Positions 17,369 to 26,637 of a stretch of DNA of 64,000 nt are shown here, one piece after another. How positions within the stretch are numbered: the stretch's first letter is position 1; each line of letters opens with the position of its first letter. The DNA is from Candidatus Faecousia faecavium (lineage in GTDB: Bacteria; Bacillota; Clostridia; Oscillospirales; Oscillospiraceae), in assembly GCA_018712645.1 (NCBI GenBank), contig DVGO01000070.1, forward strand, positions 1-64,000, written 5' to 3'. Made by a program: the position numbers and the translations under genes. The notes below the pieces were generated by a model, which worked only from the letters and a program-made list of their open reading frames with translations, was not told where the DNA came from and made no database searches.

Positions 17369-17896
17369 TCAAACCGGATCAGAAAGCCCCAAAGCCCCCA
17401 GTAGCGCAGCAATCCGTTCCCGGGCCACTTCCGGGTCGAAGGGCTCCCGGGAGCGGACAAAGTGGACGAAATAATTCACGCTGGCGTGGGTAATGAAGGA
17501 GACTACAAAGGTTTCATTCTCTGTCAGCTGACTTTTGCCAGGATACAGCCGCTGGATGATCCAGGGGCGGAAGATGTTTTCCCCGAATTCCTGGACAAAT
17601 TCCGGCATGGCGGCATTGATGACCTGGCGGTAAAAGACCCGGTCTTCGTTGAGTAGCTGTAAAGCGTACAAAATTCGCTCGGAAAACGGCGCTTGGCAGG
17701 CTTCCAGCTTTTTTTCCAGCTCCTGGCGGCAAATCCAGGCCAGCACATCCCGGGTGTCCTGAAAGTGGTAGTAAAAACTTTGCCGCTTCATATTGGTTTC
17801 GTCCATCAGACTCTGGACGCTGATTTTCTGAAAGGGGTGTTTCTTCATCATCTGACGAAGGGTCGCCGCAATTTTTTGCTTGGTGTTGTTGCACAT
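17369..17896 (-). CDS. TetR-family regulator, DhaS-like
   Basis: A 175-residue regulator. The HTH (ISVQSLMDETNMKRQSFYYHF) lies at about residues 22-45, and the ligand domain ends in a C-terminal helix resembling TetR_C_8/DhaS-type proteins that govern dihydroxyacetone or glycerol use. It lies directly downstream of the glycerol operon on the same strand but after a terminator, so it is probably separately transcribed. AAAGGAG supports ATG at 17896 rather than an earlier in-frame codon. A role in glycerol control is inferred from position. Confidence 0.75.
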   Translation of the reverse strand: MCNNTKQKIAATLRQMMKKHPFQKISVQSLMDETNMKRQSFYYHFQDTRDVLAWICRQELEKKLEACQAPFSERILYALQLLNEDRVFYRQVINAAMPEFVQEFGENIFRPWIIQRLYPGKSQLTENETFVVSFITHASVNYFVHFVRSREPFDPEVARERIAALLGALGLSDPV

Positions 17897-18044
17897 AGGC
17901 TGCTCCTTTACAGAGATTCGGGGATACACACAGTAAAGGAATTATACCAAAATGCACAGTTGATTGCAAGCAAATCCAGGTCAGCTTTGTGTAAATCCCT
18001 GGGATGCACAAAGAAACATGGAAAAATTTAGCAAAATAACCGGA

Positions 18045-18068
18045 AGAAAGGCCCGGCCGAAGCCGGGC
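18045..18068 (-). terminator. Terminator of the glycerol operon
   Basis: On the minus strand GCCCGGC-TTCG-GCCGGGC (18051-18068) is followed by CTTTCTT, immediately after the DUF1667 gene. Confidence 0.75.
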
Positions 18069-18073
18069 TTTTC

Positions 18074-18439
18074 TCAACAAGCGTCTACATTCTTTGTGGC
18101 AATCACCGGAACGCCGGTTCCGGCAATGTCAGGAACAATGACCTGCCCCATGTGAACCGGGGCCGGGATGTCCACATCTTTCAGAGCCTTCACACAGTCG
18201 AAAATCTTTCCTTTGGGTACATCGGAAGCGGTTTTTACCGAGACCATCCCCAGTTTGCCCCCGGTGACCCGGACGGTGCTGGTAATCACGCGGGTGGGAT
18301 TGGTCATCTCTTTCCGGGCGTATTTATCGCCGTTTTTGCAGGTATTGCCTGTGACGGACAGAACCTGATCCCCTTCCATTTCCACGGTGAGAGGACAGCC
18401 CAGAGGACAGCCGATGCAGATCAAATTTACCTTTTTCAT
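18074..18439 (-). CDS. DUF1667 protein of the glycerol operon
   Basis: A 121-residue protein with an N-terminal cysteine motif CIGCPLGCPLTVE and a further NTCKNGDKYA cysteine, matching DUF1667. In Clostridia this family is always found beside the two FAD dehydrogenases of glycerol-3-phosphate oxidation. The cysteines may bind an iron-sulfur cluster that passes electrons on (inference). GGAGG spaced 10 bases selects the second in-frame ATG at 18439, overlapping the upstream stop. It is the last gene of the operon. Confidence 0.85.
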   Translation of the reverse strand: MKKVNLICIGCPLGCPLTVEMEGDQVLSVTGNTCKNGDKYARKEMTNPTRVITSTVRVTGGKLGMVSVKTASDVPKGKIFDCVKALKDVDIPAPVHMGQVIVPDIAGTGVPVIATKNVDAC

Positions 18440-18440
18440 A

Positions 18441-19706
18441 TCAGGCATCCTCCAACTTCACAAGAATTTCCGGAGCATCCCCATGCTCTTGCAGCACGCT
18501 GGCCTTCAGATTCACGGTCTCCATTTCGCCGGGAGCCAGAACCCGGGCTTTGCGCTGGAAGATCTGAGTTTCTCCGGCGTATACCACAATCCGTTTGTTC
18601 TGGTAGACATTGCCCACCCGGAAACGCAGGGGAACTACTGCATCCGCTTCCAGTTCCTGAGGACGGATGGATACAGGAACGGTGTACCGCACGCCGCCTT
18701 CACAGCGGATGGGGATTTCCCTTCCGGCGGGAGACTGGCCCTGCAAGATGTACCGGGCGGCATGGACACCGGCAGCGGCGGCTTCTTCGGAAACGTAGTC
18801 CACCAGGTCGTGAACATGGAGCACGTTGCCGGCAGCGAATACGCCGGGAATGCTGGTTTCCAGAGATTCGTTCACCGCGGGGCCGTTGGTTACCGGGTTG
18901 ATGGTAACGCCTGCGCTGCGGCTCAGTTCGTTTTCCGGAATCAGGCCGCAGGACAGCAGCAGGGTATCACAGGGGTAGTGTTCTTCCGTGCCGGGAACGG
19001 GCTTGCCGTTTTCCACCCGGGCCAGGGTCACCCCTTCCACCCGTTCTTTGCCCTGAATGTCCACTACGGTGTGGCTCAGCTTCAGCGGGATGCCAAAGTC
19101 ATCCAGACACTGAACGATATTCCGCTTCAGTCCGCCGGAGTAGGGCATCAGCTCGGCAACCACATGGACTTTGGCACCTTCCAAAGTCATACGCCGGGCC
19201 ATAATCAGACCAATGTCGCCGGAACCCAGAATCACCACATTCCGTCCGGGCAGGTAGCCTTCCATATTCACCAGCCGCTGGGCGGTGCCTGCGGTGTAGA
19301 TGCCGGCAGGACGGAAGCCGGGGATGTTCAGTGCGCCCCGGGGACGTTCCCGGCAGCCCATGGCCAGAATCACGGCCTTGGGATGAATCTGGAACAGGCC
19401 GTCCTCAGCGTTCATGGCGGTAACGGTTTTGTCCGGTGCCAGATCCAGCACCATGGTTTTCAGTTTGTAGGGAATCTGCAGCTGCTTTACCTGGTCAATG
19501 AACCGTCCGGCGTATTCCGGACCGGTCAGCTCTTCCTGGAAGGTGTGCAGGCCGAAGCCGCTGTGGATACACTGGTTCAGAATGCCGCCCAGCTCGTTGT
19601 CCCGTTCCAAAATCAGGATGCTTTCCACACCTGCTTTTCTGGCGGCAACTGCCGCGGCCAGTCCGGCGGGGCCGCCGCCGATGATGACAAGATCATATTC
19701 TTTCAT
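18441..19706 (-). CDS. NAD(P)/FAD-dependent oxidoreductase (GlpB-like partner)
   Basis: A 421-residue flavoprotein. The N-terminal FAD-binding motif IIGGGPAGLAAAVAARKAG is at residues 8-26, a second Rossmann motif VVILGSGDIGLIMARRM near 157 for NAD(P), and GVFAAGNVLHVHDLVDYV near the end of the FAD domain. It follows the GlpA-like gene by 12 bases. Together with that protein and the DUF1667 protein it is expected to form a soluble or peripheral anaerobic glycerol-3-phosphate dehydrogenase complex. The electron acceptor is unknown. Confidence 0.85.
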   Translation of the reverse strand: MKEYDLVIIGGGPAGLAAAVAARKAGVESILILERDNELGGILNQCIHSGFGLHTFQEELTGPEYAGRFIDQVKQLQIPYKLKTMVLDLAPDKTVTAMNAEDGLFQIHPKAVILAMGCRERPRGALNIPGFRPAGIYTAGTAQRLVNMEGYLPGRNVVILGSGDIGLIMARRMTLEGAKVHVVAELMPYSGGLKRNIVQCLDDFGIPLKLSHTVVDIQGKERVEGVTLARVENGKPVPGTEEHYPCDTLLLSCGLIPENELSRSAGVTINPVTNGPAVNESLETSIPGVFAAGNVLHVHDLVDYVSEEAAAAGVHAARYILQGQSPAGREIPIRCEGGVRYTVPVSIRPQELEADAVVPLRFRVGNVYQNKRIVVYAGETQIFQRKARVLAPGEMETVNLKASVLQEHGDAPEILVKLEDA

Positions 19707-19718
19707 AGCGGAGCCTCC

Positions 19719-21149
19719 TTACAGGGAATCTTTGTTGGTGCCCACAATGAGCTTGGAGTTACCACCGGACTTGGTGACCTGATCCATGGGGATTCCCAGT
19801 TCCCGGGACAGAATTTCCATGACCCTGGGACTGCAGAATCCGCCCTGGCACCGGCCCATGCCTGCCCGGGTGTGGCGCTTGACACCGTCCAGGCTCCGGG
19901 CGCCGGGGGTGCGGTGGATGGCGTCCACAATTTCCCCTTCGGTGATGGTCTCGCAGCGACAGATTACATTGCCATAGGCGGGATTTTCCCGGATCAGAGC
20001 GGCGTGGGCTTCCGGACTCAGAGTCTTGGGGTCCAGGATGCCCTTGCGGGTGCCGTCAAAGTTGGGGTTATCCTCCAGGTGGAGAATGCCGTTCACAATA
20101 TCCGCAACCATCACGCCAATGGCGGGGGCGCTGGATAAGCCGGGGGACTCAATGGCGGCGCAGTCCACAAAACCGGGGGCAATTTCTCCTATGAAGAACT
20201 CGTGGCGGGCTTCATGGGCACGCAGACCGGCGAAGCTGGTGATGGTCTGCCGCAGGGGCAGGTTCTTTACGGCAATGCCGGACTTGCTGCGTACGTCGTC
20301 CAGTCCTGCCTGGGTGGTGGCGGTGCCATCTTTATCCTCTATGTCAATGGCGGTGGGGCCGACGATGGTGTTGCCGTGTACCGTAGGGGCAACCAGAACG
20401 CCCTTGCCGTATTTTCCGGGAAGCTGGAAGATGGTGTTTTTCACAAACCCCTGGGTTGCCCGGTCCAGCAGGAAGTAGTCACCTCGCCGGGGGGTAATGG
20501 TCATGGTTTCGGAAGATACCATGTTGTGAATTTTGTCGGAGTAAACACCGGCGGCGTTGACAACGGCTTTGGTTTCCAAGGTGCCCTTGACAGTGACCAC
20601 CTTCCAGCCGCCGTCGATTTTCTGCACATCGGTCACTTCGCTGTCAAACTGGAACTGAACGCCGTTTTTGGCGGCATTTTCCGCCAGGGCGAAGGTCAGG
20701 CCGAAAGGACACACAATGGCGCCGGTGGGGGCATAGAGGGCGGCCACGGCGTTGTCGGAGATGTTGGGCTCCATGGCCCGCAGAGCGTCCCGCTCCAGAA
20801 TCTGCAGCTGCTCTACGCCGTTTTTCAGGCCGTTTTCATACAGCGCCATCAGTGCCGGACGATCTTCTTCGCTCATCATGACCACCAGAGAGCCGTTGTT
20901 TTCATAGTGAAAATCCAGTTCTTTGGCAAGCTTCGGCATCATCCGGCTGCCCTGGACATTGAGCTTTGCCATCAGGGTACCATGCTTGGCGTCATAGCCT
21001 GCATGGACAATGGCGGAATTGGCTTTGGAAGTTCCGCAGCACACGTCCTCGGCACGCTCGACAACCAGAATCTTTCCCTTTTTGCGGGACAGTTCCCGGG
21101 CAATGGCGCAGCCGGAGACACCTGCGCCGATTATGATTACATCATACAC
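19719..21149 (-). CDS. FAD-dependent glycerol-3-phosphate dehydrogenase (GlpA-like) with BFD domain
   Basis: Oxidises glycerol-3-phosphate to dihydroxyacetone phosphate. The 476 residues open with the FAD motif IIGAGVSGCAIARELSRKKG, continue as a DAO-type domain, and end in a BFD-like [2Fe-2S] domain (CRCETITEGE ... GMGRCQGGFC, about residues 395-440). The start is GTG 21149, with AAAGGAG upstream; the nearby ATG is out of frame. It lies between glpF and the second flavoprotein, as in other clostridial glp loci. Confidence 0.88.
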   Translation of the reverse strand: MYDVIIIGAGVSGCAIARELSRKKGKILVVERAEDVCCGTSKANSAIVHAGYDAKHGTLMAKLNVQGSRMMPKLAKELDFHYENNGSLVVMMSEEDRPALMALYENGLKNGVEQLQILERDALRAMEPNISDNAVAALYAPTGAIVCPFGLTFALAENAAKNGVQFQFDSEVTDVQKIDGGWKVVTVKGTLETKAVVNAAGVYSDKIHNMVSSETMTITPRRGDYFLLDRATQGFVKNTIFQLPGKYGKGVLVAPTVHGNTIVGPTAIDIEDKDGTATTQAGLDDVRSKSGIAVKNLPLRQTITSFAGLRAHEARHEFFIGEIAPGFVDCAAIESPGLSSAPAIGVMVADIVNGILHLEDNPNFDGTRKGILDPKTLSPEAHAALIRENPAYGNVICRCETITEGEIVDAIHRTPGARSLDGVKRHTRAGMGRCQGGFCSPRVMEILSRELGIPMDQVTKSGGNSKLIVGTNKDSL

Positions 21150-21292
21150 GAAACGACCACTCCTTTCATCGATGAAGAAAAACCGGGCTTACCCCCTCCC
21201 GACAGGAACGCAGGGCAGCCCGGTGTGCATTTCCTCACGCCGGGGCCATGAATCCGGGAATCCACAGCCGCCGGCTCAGAGGAAGAATAGGG

Positions 21293-22003
21293 TTACCAGG
21301 GAATGATTTGGTACAGCAGCACAGCAACAATACCGCCCAGGATGGGTCCCAGCAGAGGAACGATGGCGTAATCCCAGTGGGAGGAGCCTTTGCCCTTAAT
21401 GGGCAGCAGAGCGTGGGCGATACGGGGGCCAATGTCACGGGCGGGGTTCAGAGCATAGCCGGTCAGGCCGCCCAGAGACATACCGATGGATACGATGACG
21501 CCGAAGACCAGGAAGTTGCCCTGAGCACCGTTGAGGCCAGCCACCTGACCCATGCCCTTAATGGCAAAGACCAGAACGAAGGTGGCGATGGCTTCGCAAA
21601 TCAGGTTGCGGCCCTTGTTGGGGATGGAAGCGCCGGTGGAGAACACGCCCAGCTTGGTGCCGGGATCTTCTGTTGCGTCAAAGTGATCCTTGAACATGAT
21701 GTAGACCAGGCAGGCACCGACGAAGGCACCGGCGAACTGGGCGATGATGTAGCCGGGAACCAGGCCCCAGGCCAGAGTGCCGTCCAGGGCCAGAGCGATG
21801 GTAACGGCGGGGTTAAAGTGGGCACCGGAAGCGGCGCCGAAGATAAAGGCGGGCAGCATAACCGCAAGGCCCCAGGCAAAGGTGATCTGGATGGAGCCGG
21901 CGCCCTTCATGCCGGACTTATTCAGCGTGACGTTGGCAACAACGCCGTCGCCCAACAGGATCAGAAGCATCGTACCGATAAATTCCGCAATGTATGGTAA
22001 CAT
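21293..22003 (-). CDS. glpF: Glycerol uptake facilitator (aquaglyceroporin)
   Basis: A channel of 236 residues with six membrane segments. It has both aquaporin half-helix motifs, HFNPAV near residue 65 and LNPARD near 191; the Asp after the second NPA motif is the hallmark of glycerol-conducting members. AAGGAGGA lies at 22011-22018. It follows glpK by 65 bases and lets glycerol diffuse in for trapping by the kinase. Confidence 0.93.
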   Translation of the reverse strand: MLPYIAEFIGTMLLILLGDGVVANVTLNKSGMKGAGSIQITFAWGLAVMLPAFIFGAASGAHFNPAVTIALALDGTLAWGLVPGYIIAQFAGAFVGACLVYIMFKDHFDATEDPGTKLGVFSTGASIPNKGRNLICEAIATFVLVFAIKGMGQVAGLNGAQGNFLVFGVIVSIGMSLGGLTGYALNPARDIGPRIAHALLPIKGKGSSHWDYAIVPLLGPILGGIVAVLLYQIIPW

Positions 22004-22068
22004 AAGAATATCCTCCTTTATTCCTCGTTGTGTTGAATGAATTTCCGATCAGAATGGGCTTTTGTGAA

Positions 22069-23583
<1,515 letters not shown>

Positions 23584-23600
23584 TTATGCTGGTTTGTTTT

Positions 23601-23681
23601 GCTTGGTTCCGATACTGAACCAAGCGCCTTGTATTCAGTGTAACGCATATTGCTGGAAAAGTCATTTGACACATTTTGACA
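23601..23681 (-). promoter_or_regulatory. glpK leader hairpin and upstream direct repeats
   Basis: A perfect 9-base inverted repeat GCTTGGTTC/GAACCAAGC (23601-23625) lies in the glpK leader, and two TTGACA-containing repeats lie exactly 10 bases apart at 23666-23671 and 23676-23681. Either could be a regulator or antiterminator site. No clear minus-strand promoter was resolved; a TACACT -10 near 23637-23642 is possible. Confidence 0.4.
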
Positions 23682-23759
23682 TTTGTAAAAAACGTCGAAA
23701 ATTGTACATAGATTTTACAAAATTTGGTTATAATTTATAAAATGCAGTGATGATGCTGA

Positions 23760-23796
23760 AAAACGCTCAAAAAGTCACTGACTTTTTGAGCGTTTT
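23760..23796 (-). terminator. Terminator of the ahpC operon
   Basis: AAAACGCTCAAAAAGT (23760-23775) and ACTTTTTGAGCGTTTT (23781-23796) form a perfect 16-base stem nine bases after the last gene. Confidence 0.85.
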
Positions 23797-23805
23797 CGAT
23801 AGAAT

Positions 23806-24447
23806 TCAGTGTTTCAGAAGCAATGTGGTCAGTTCCGCCATGGTTTTTCCCCCGGGAATGGCGGTGCTGCCGTCGATGACCGTCAGGGGAACCCGGGTGA
23901 TGTTGTAGGCGCTGACCAGCTGGGGATACAGGTTCGCATCAATCATGTGGGCGGTGACCAGAGGATTTTCCCAGGCGATGCGCTGGGCATGGGCCACCAG
24001 CTGGGCACAGTGCTGGCAGCTTAAGGAGACGCACACCTGCAAAACCATGGGCTTTTTCAGTTTGCCGATGTCTTTTAAGGTGGGCTTGTCCAGGGGCTTG
24101 GCGGCCTGTCCGGCGCAGAGCACAGCGGCAGCAAAGGCGGTGATTTCCTTCCCGCCGGGGATGCCGTGGAAGATCATCCGGGGCACTTCGCCGGCAGGGG
24201 CTACACCGGTGGCGGGCAGCAGGGAGGTATCCATTTTTTGGGACAATTCCGATTCCTGGGCAGGATTGGGAAAACTACAGCTGAGTTTGGGGGAAAGAGA
24301 GGCAAGATGGTTCAAAAAGCAGACCATTTCCCGGCTTTTGTCATCGGTTCCGGCAAAGCAGGTCAGCTCCACCGGGGTAGTCAACTTTTGCAGCAGAAGC
24401 GTCAGCTGGGATTCCAGCTCAGGAGAAATCAGCGCACTTCGTTCCAT
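23806..24447 (-). CDS. Stand-alone AhpF N-terminal-domain-like thioredoxin protein
   Basis: A 213-residue protein with two thioredoxin-like halves. The second half carries the redox pair in VSLSCQHCAQLV (Cys144 and Cys147), then MIDANLYPQLV and NITRVPLTVIDG, closely resembling the N-terminal domain of AhpF. AhpF's FAD/NADH domains are absent; the protein ends where they would begin. It starts 11 bases after ahpC, so it is probably the dedicated reductant of the neighbouring peroxiredoxin, itself reduced by an unlinked thioredoxin-reductase-type enzyme (inference). Confidence 0.8.
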   Translation of the reverse strand: MERSALISPELESQLTLLLQKLTTPVELTCFAGTDDKSREMVCFLNHLASLSPKLSCSFPNPAQESELSQKMDTSLLPATGVAPAGEVPRMIFHGIPGGKEITAFAAAVLCAGQAAKPLDKPTLKDIGKLKKPMVLQVCVSLSCQHCAQLVAHAQRIAWENPLVTAHMIDANLYPQLVSAYNITRVPLTVIDGSTAIPGGKTMAELTTLLLKH

Positions 24448-24458
24448 GCTCGTCCTCC

Positions 24459-25025
24459 TTACAGCAGTCCTACCAGATCCAGGCTGGGGGTCAGGGTTTC
24501 GGCGCCGGGCTGCCAGCTGGCGGGGCAGACCTGGTCACCATGCTCGGCAACAAACTTGGCAGCCTGGACCTTGCGCAGCAGTTCCTTGCCGCTGCGGCCG
24601 ATGCCCAGGTCATGGATTTCATACAGCACCACTTCTCCGGCGGGATTGAGCAGGAACGTGCCCCGCAGAGCCTGGCCTTCCTCTTCAATCAGCACCCCAA
24701 ATTGCCGGGCCAGCGCCCCTGCCGGGTCGGCCAGCATCACGAAGGGCAGCTCCCGGATGGTATCGGAAGCATCTGCCCAGGCCTTGTGTACGAAATGGGT
24801 ATCCTCGCTGACGGAGAAAATCTGGCATCCTTCTTGCTCAAATTCCGGCTGCAGCTGCCCCAGCTCTTTCAGCTCCGTGGGGCAGACGAAGGTAAAGTCG
24901 GCGGGGTAGAAGAACAGTACGCTCCACCGGCCCAGAAGGTCGTCCTGGGTATATTGCCGGCTGCTTCCCTGGCAGTAGCCGTAAACGCAGAAAGGCTCCA
25001 GGGGCTTTCGAATCAGATTGGTCAT
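24459..25025 (-). CDS. ahpC: Alkyl hydroperoxide reductase, peroxiredoxin subunit
   Basis: Reduces hydrogen peroxide and organic hydroperoxides. The 188-residue typical 2-Cys peroxiredoxin has the peroxidatic cysteine at residue 48 in DFTFVCPTEL and the resolving cysteine near 167 in HGDQVCPASW. AAAGGAG is seven or eight bases upstream. It leads a two-gene operon with the AhpF-like protein and serves oxygen tolerance in this anaerobe. Confidence 0.93.
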   Translation of the reverse strand: MTNLIRKPLEPFCVYGYCQGSSRQYTQDDLLGRWSVLFFYPADFTFVCPTELKELGQLQPEFEQEGCQIFSVSEDTHFVHKAWADASDTIRELPFVMLADPAGALARQFGVLIEEEGQALRGTFLLNPAGEVVLYEIHDLGIGRSGKELLRKVQAAKFVAEHGDQVCPASWQPGAETLTPSLDLVGLL

Positions 25026-25060
25026 GGCAGTGCTCCTTTCAGTGTAGTTTGGATACTGTT

Positions 25061-25089
25061 ATTATATCCGGGGTCGGGAATTGGCGCAA
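25061..25089 (-). promoter_or_regulatory. ahpC promoter
   Basis: On the minus strand TTGCGC (25084-25089), 17 bases, TATAAT (25061-25066), 35 bases before ahpC. No PerR box was recognised. Confidence 0.65.
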
Positions 25090-25163
25090 GGGCGGAAAGC
25101 TCCAAAATCTGGTATGGGCCTTTGTCACTTTCCGAGCAGTGTCAAAAGCGGGGGGAAAATCCC

Positions 25164-25192
25164 TTGCTTTTTTGCCTGAGGGTTGGTATACT
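25164..25192 (+). promoter_or_regulatory. Promoter of the 16-residue-repeat protein gene
   Basis: TTGCTT (25164-25169), 17 bases, TATACT (25187-25192), giving a leader of about 65 bases before ATG 25266. Confidence 0.65.
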
Positions 25193-25265
25193 CCAAGAAA
25201 AGGGGTAGTATGGATTTAGGCTCCTTTTTCACAAACAGGAAATCCACAAAGGAGGACAATGCAGT

Positions 25266-25475
25266 ATGAAGGACGAAAGCAAACGCAGCCTGGGCCTGAC
25301 CAATATGAACGGAATCACCGAAGAAGATGATCGTACCTGCGGCCTCAATGACATGAATTGCCTGGACACCCAAGAGGAAAAGAAATACGCACTCAGTGAC
25401 ATGAACGCCGTGGGTGAGGACGATGATACCACCTGCGCTCTGGATGACATGAACTGCCTGGGACAGGATAAGTAA
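25266..25475 (+). CDS. Acidic protein of four 16-residue repeats (DMN repeat)
   Basis: A 69-residue protein I do not recognise. Met-Asn pairs occur at residues 14, 30, 46 and 62, an exact 16-residue period. The unit is approximately x-x-[LCY]-[GA]-L-x-[ND]-M-N-x-[ILV]-x-x-acidic. Repeats 2 and 4 carry Cys at 25/32 and 57/64 (CGLNDMNC and CALDDMNC), while repeats 1 and 3 have none, so the array alternates. There is no signal peptide or membrane segment. AAAGGAGG at 25248-25255, a promoter and a strong terminator make it a genuine monocistronic gene. Metal binding or a peptide precursor are possibilities only. Confidence 0.75.
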   Translation: MKDESKRSLGLTNMNGITEEDDRTCGLNDMNCLDTQEEKKYALSDMNAVGEDDDTTCALDDMNCLGQDK

Positions 25476-25507
25476 GCTTTTTAACCAGGAGAAATCAAAA
25501 TGAAACG

Positions 25508-25541
25508 CCCGGCTGCGAAGCAACGCAGCCGGGATTTTTTT
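25508..25541 (+). terminator. Terminator of the repeat-protein gene
   Basis: CCCGGCTGCG (25508-25517) pairs with CGCAGCCGGG (25524-25533), followed by seven T at 25535-25541. It touches the end of the convergent ImmA-like gene. Confidence 0.92.
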
Positions 25542-25968
25542 AAAAATACAGTTCCGTAGCCAGATTGCCGTGGACATAATAACACACGGCCTTGCGGATA
25601 AACTCTTCCGTCACCCCGAATCGTTCCGCCAGTTCCCATACCTCAGTGCAGCCCTGGGCCACCGCATCGTCCAGGTCGTCCACGGGAATCAGGGTGGAAA
25701 TTGCCCACTTGTCCGCCCGGTTTTCGTGGCGGCGGCGGTAATCGATGGCGGCATAGATGTTGTAAAAGCTGCCTGTGACGCAGTGCCCCAGTTCGTGACT
25801 CAGGTGCACCCGCTCCTGGGTACCTCCGTCACAAACCGACGGGTCCATACCCACAAAGCAGGCACCATCCTCCCGCATCACGGACATGGAGCCGTTTTCC
25901 GGAAGGGGGAAGGGAAAAACCTCTATATGCTGTTGTCTGGCAATGTCATAGAGGGCTTGGGTCTGCAT
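25540..25968 (-). CDS. ImmA/IrrE-type metallopeptidase
   Basis: A 142-residue zinc-peptidase of the ImmA/IrrE (formerly DUF955) family. The HExxH site is in HLSHELGHCVTG at about residue 55, and ENRADKWA further on supplies the third ligand region. Members cut or inactivate a cognate XRE repressor, releasing promoters. The XRE gene directly upstream (two bases apart) is the obvious partner. GAAGGAGT precedes the ATG. The signal that activates it is unknown. Confidence 0.88.
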   Translation of the reverse strand: MQTQALYDIARQQHIEVFPFPLPENGSMSVMREDGACFVGMDPSVCDGGTQERVHLSHELGHCVTGSFYNIYAAIDYRRRHENRADKWAISTLIPVDDLDDAVAQGCTEVWELAERFGVTEEFIRKAVCYYVHGNLATELYF

Positions 25969-25970
25969 GG

Positions 25971-26318
25971 TTACTCCTTCTTTTCTGCCTCTCTTTGCTT
26001 GACGAAGGCGGCAAACCGCTTTACCTCTTCGTACATGGCGTCGGTGATTTCTCCGTCGCCTCCAAAAAGGGCAAATTTAATCTGCTCATCGCTGACTCCC
26101 TGGGAAGGATTCCCGGGGAGTTTTTCTTCTGTCTGGCCCAAAAGGTAGTCGGTGCTGACGCCGAAATACTCCGCCAGCTTACCAGCGGTGGAACCATTGG
26201 GTTTTCCGCCGGCTTTCCACTTGGCAACCGCAGAGCGGTTCAGACCGATGTCGGTGCAGGCGCGGTAGACGCTGACGCCTTTTTCGTCGCACAAGGCTTT
26301 GAATCTGTTAAAAAACAC
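25971..26318 (-). CDS. XRE-family repressor paired with the ImmA-like peptidase
   Basis: A 115-residue protein with an N-terminal HTH (VYRACTDIGLNRSAVAKWK) at about residues 17-35 and the typical EYFGVSTDYLLG end of the domain, followed by a linker and charged C-terminal helix. Start GTG 26318, preceded by AAGGGGG at seven bases. It probably represses the divergent promoter at 26380-26408, which is surrounded by repeated AAGTA/T-type half-sites. The gene order resembles immR-immA switches of phages and integrative elements. Confidence 0.85.
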   Translation of the reverse strand: MFFNRFKALCDEKGVSVYRACTDIGLNRSAVAKWKAGGKPNGSTAGKLAEYFGVSTDYLLGQTEEKLPGNPSQGVSDEQIKFALFGGDGEITDAMYEEVKRFAAFVKQREAEKKE

Positions 26319-26360
26319 AAAAGTTCCCCCTTACCATTTGTGCAATTCGCAGAAGATTAC

Positions 26361-26456
26361 AAAAGTAGCTTATTACACCTTGACAGGTGACTAAAGTAGC
26401 AATATAATGCAGGTGAGCAAGTTACTTAAGTAATCAAATGTGATTGAAATAACTTG
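26361..26456. promoter_or_regulatory. Divergent control region with XRE-type operator half-sites
   Basis: AAGTAGC occurs at about 26363-26369 and 26394-26400, then a 12-base palindrome TTACTTAAGTAA at 26422-26433, nested within CAAGTTA (26418-26424) and TAACTTG (26450-26456). AATCA-AATG-TGATT fills the middle. The sites straddle the -10 box and transcription start of the rightward promoter, as expected for repressor operators. Confidence 0.6.
26380..26408 (+). promoter_or_regulatory. Rightward promoter for the Spo0A-like gene
   Basis: TTGACA (26380-26385), 17 bases, TATAAT (26403-26408): a perfect sigma-A consensus. A leader of some 220 bases follows before the coding sequence at 26638; the intervening stretch has no recognisable gene. 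Confidence 0.85.
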
Positions 26457-26637
26457 AATATGCGTACAGCATATCATATTTGCTTACTTTCGTCAACATT
26501 CTACGAATACTTCTGTAGACTTGCGCAAGAAAAGGACGAAATTCCGGCAGGGGATGCTGCATCCCCAGAATACCAGAAATTCCGTCCAACAAAACGGGTA
26601 CAATGCAATATCATCAAATCATCAAGGAGGAACAACG

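Noticed and set aside
18387-20138. A 583-codon open frame opposite the glycerol dehydrogenase genes
   Set aside because: It is the mirror of two well-supported flavoprotein genes, has no ribosome site and its translation is rich in Gly/His/Gln in the way high-GC antisense frames are.
25266-25475. The 48-base periodic DNA as a CRISPR array or simple satellite
   Set aside because: The repeats are degenerate at DNA level, period is preserved in codons, and the frame has its own ribosome site; it is a repeat protein, not a CRISPR.
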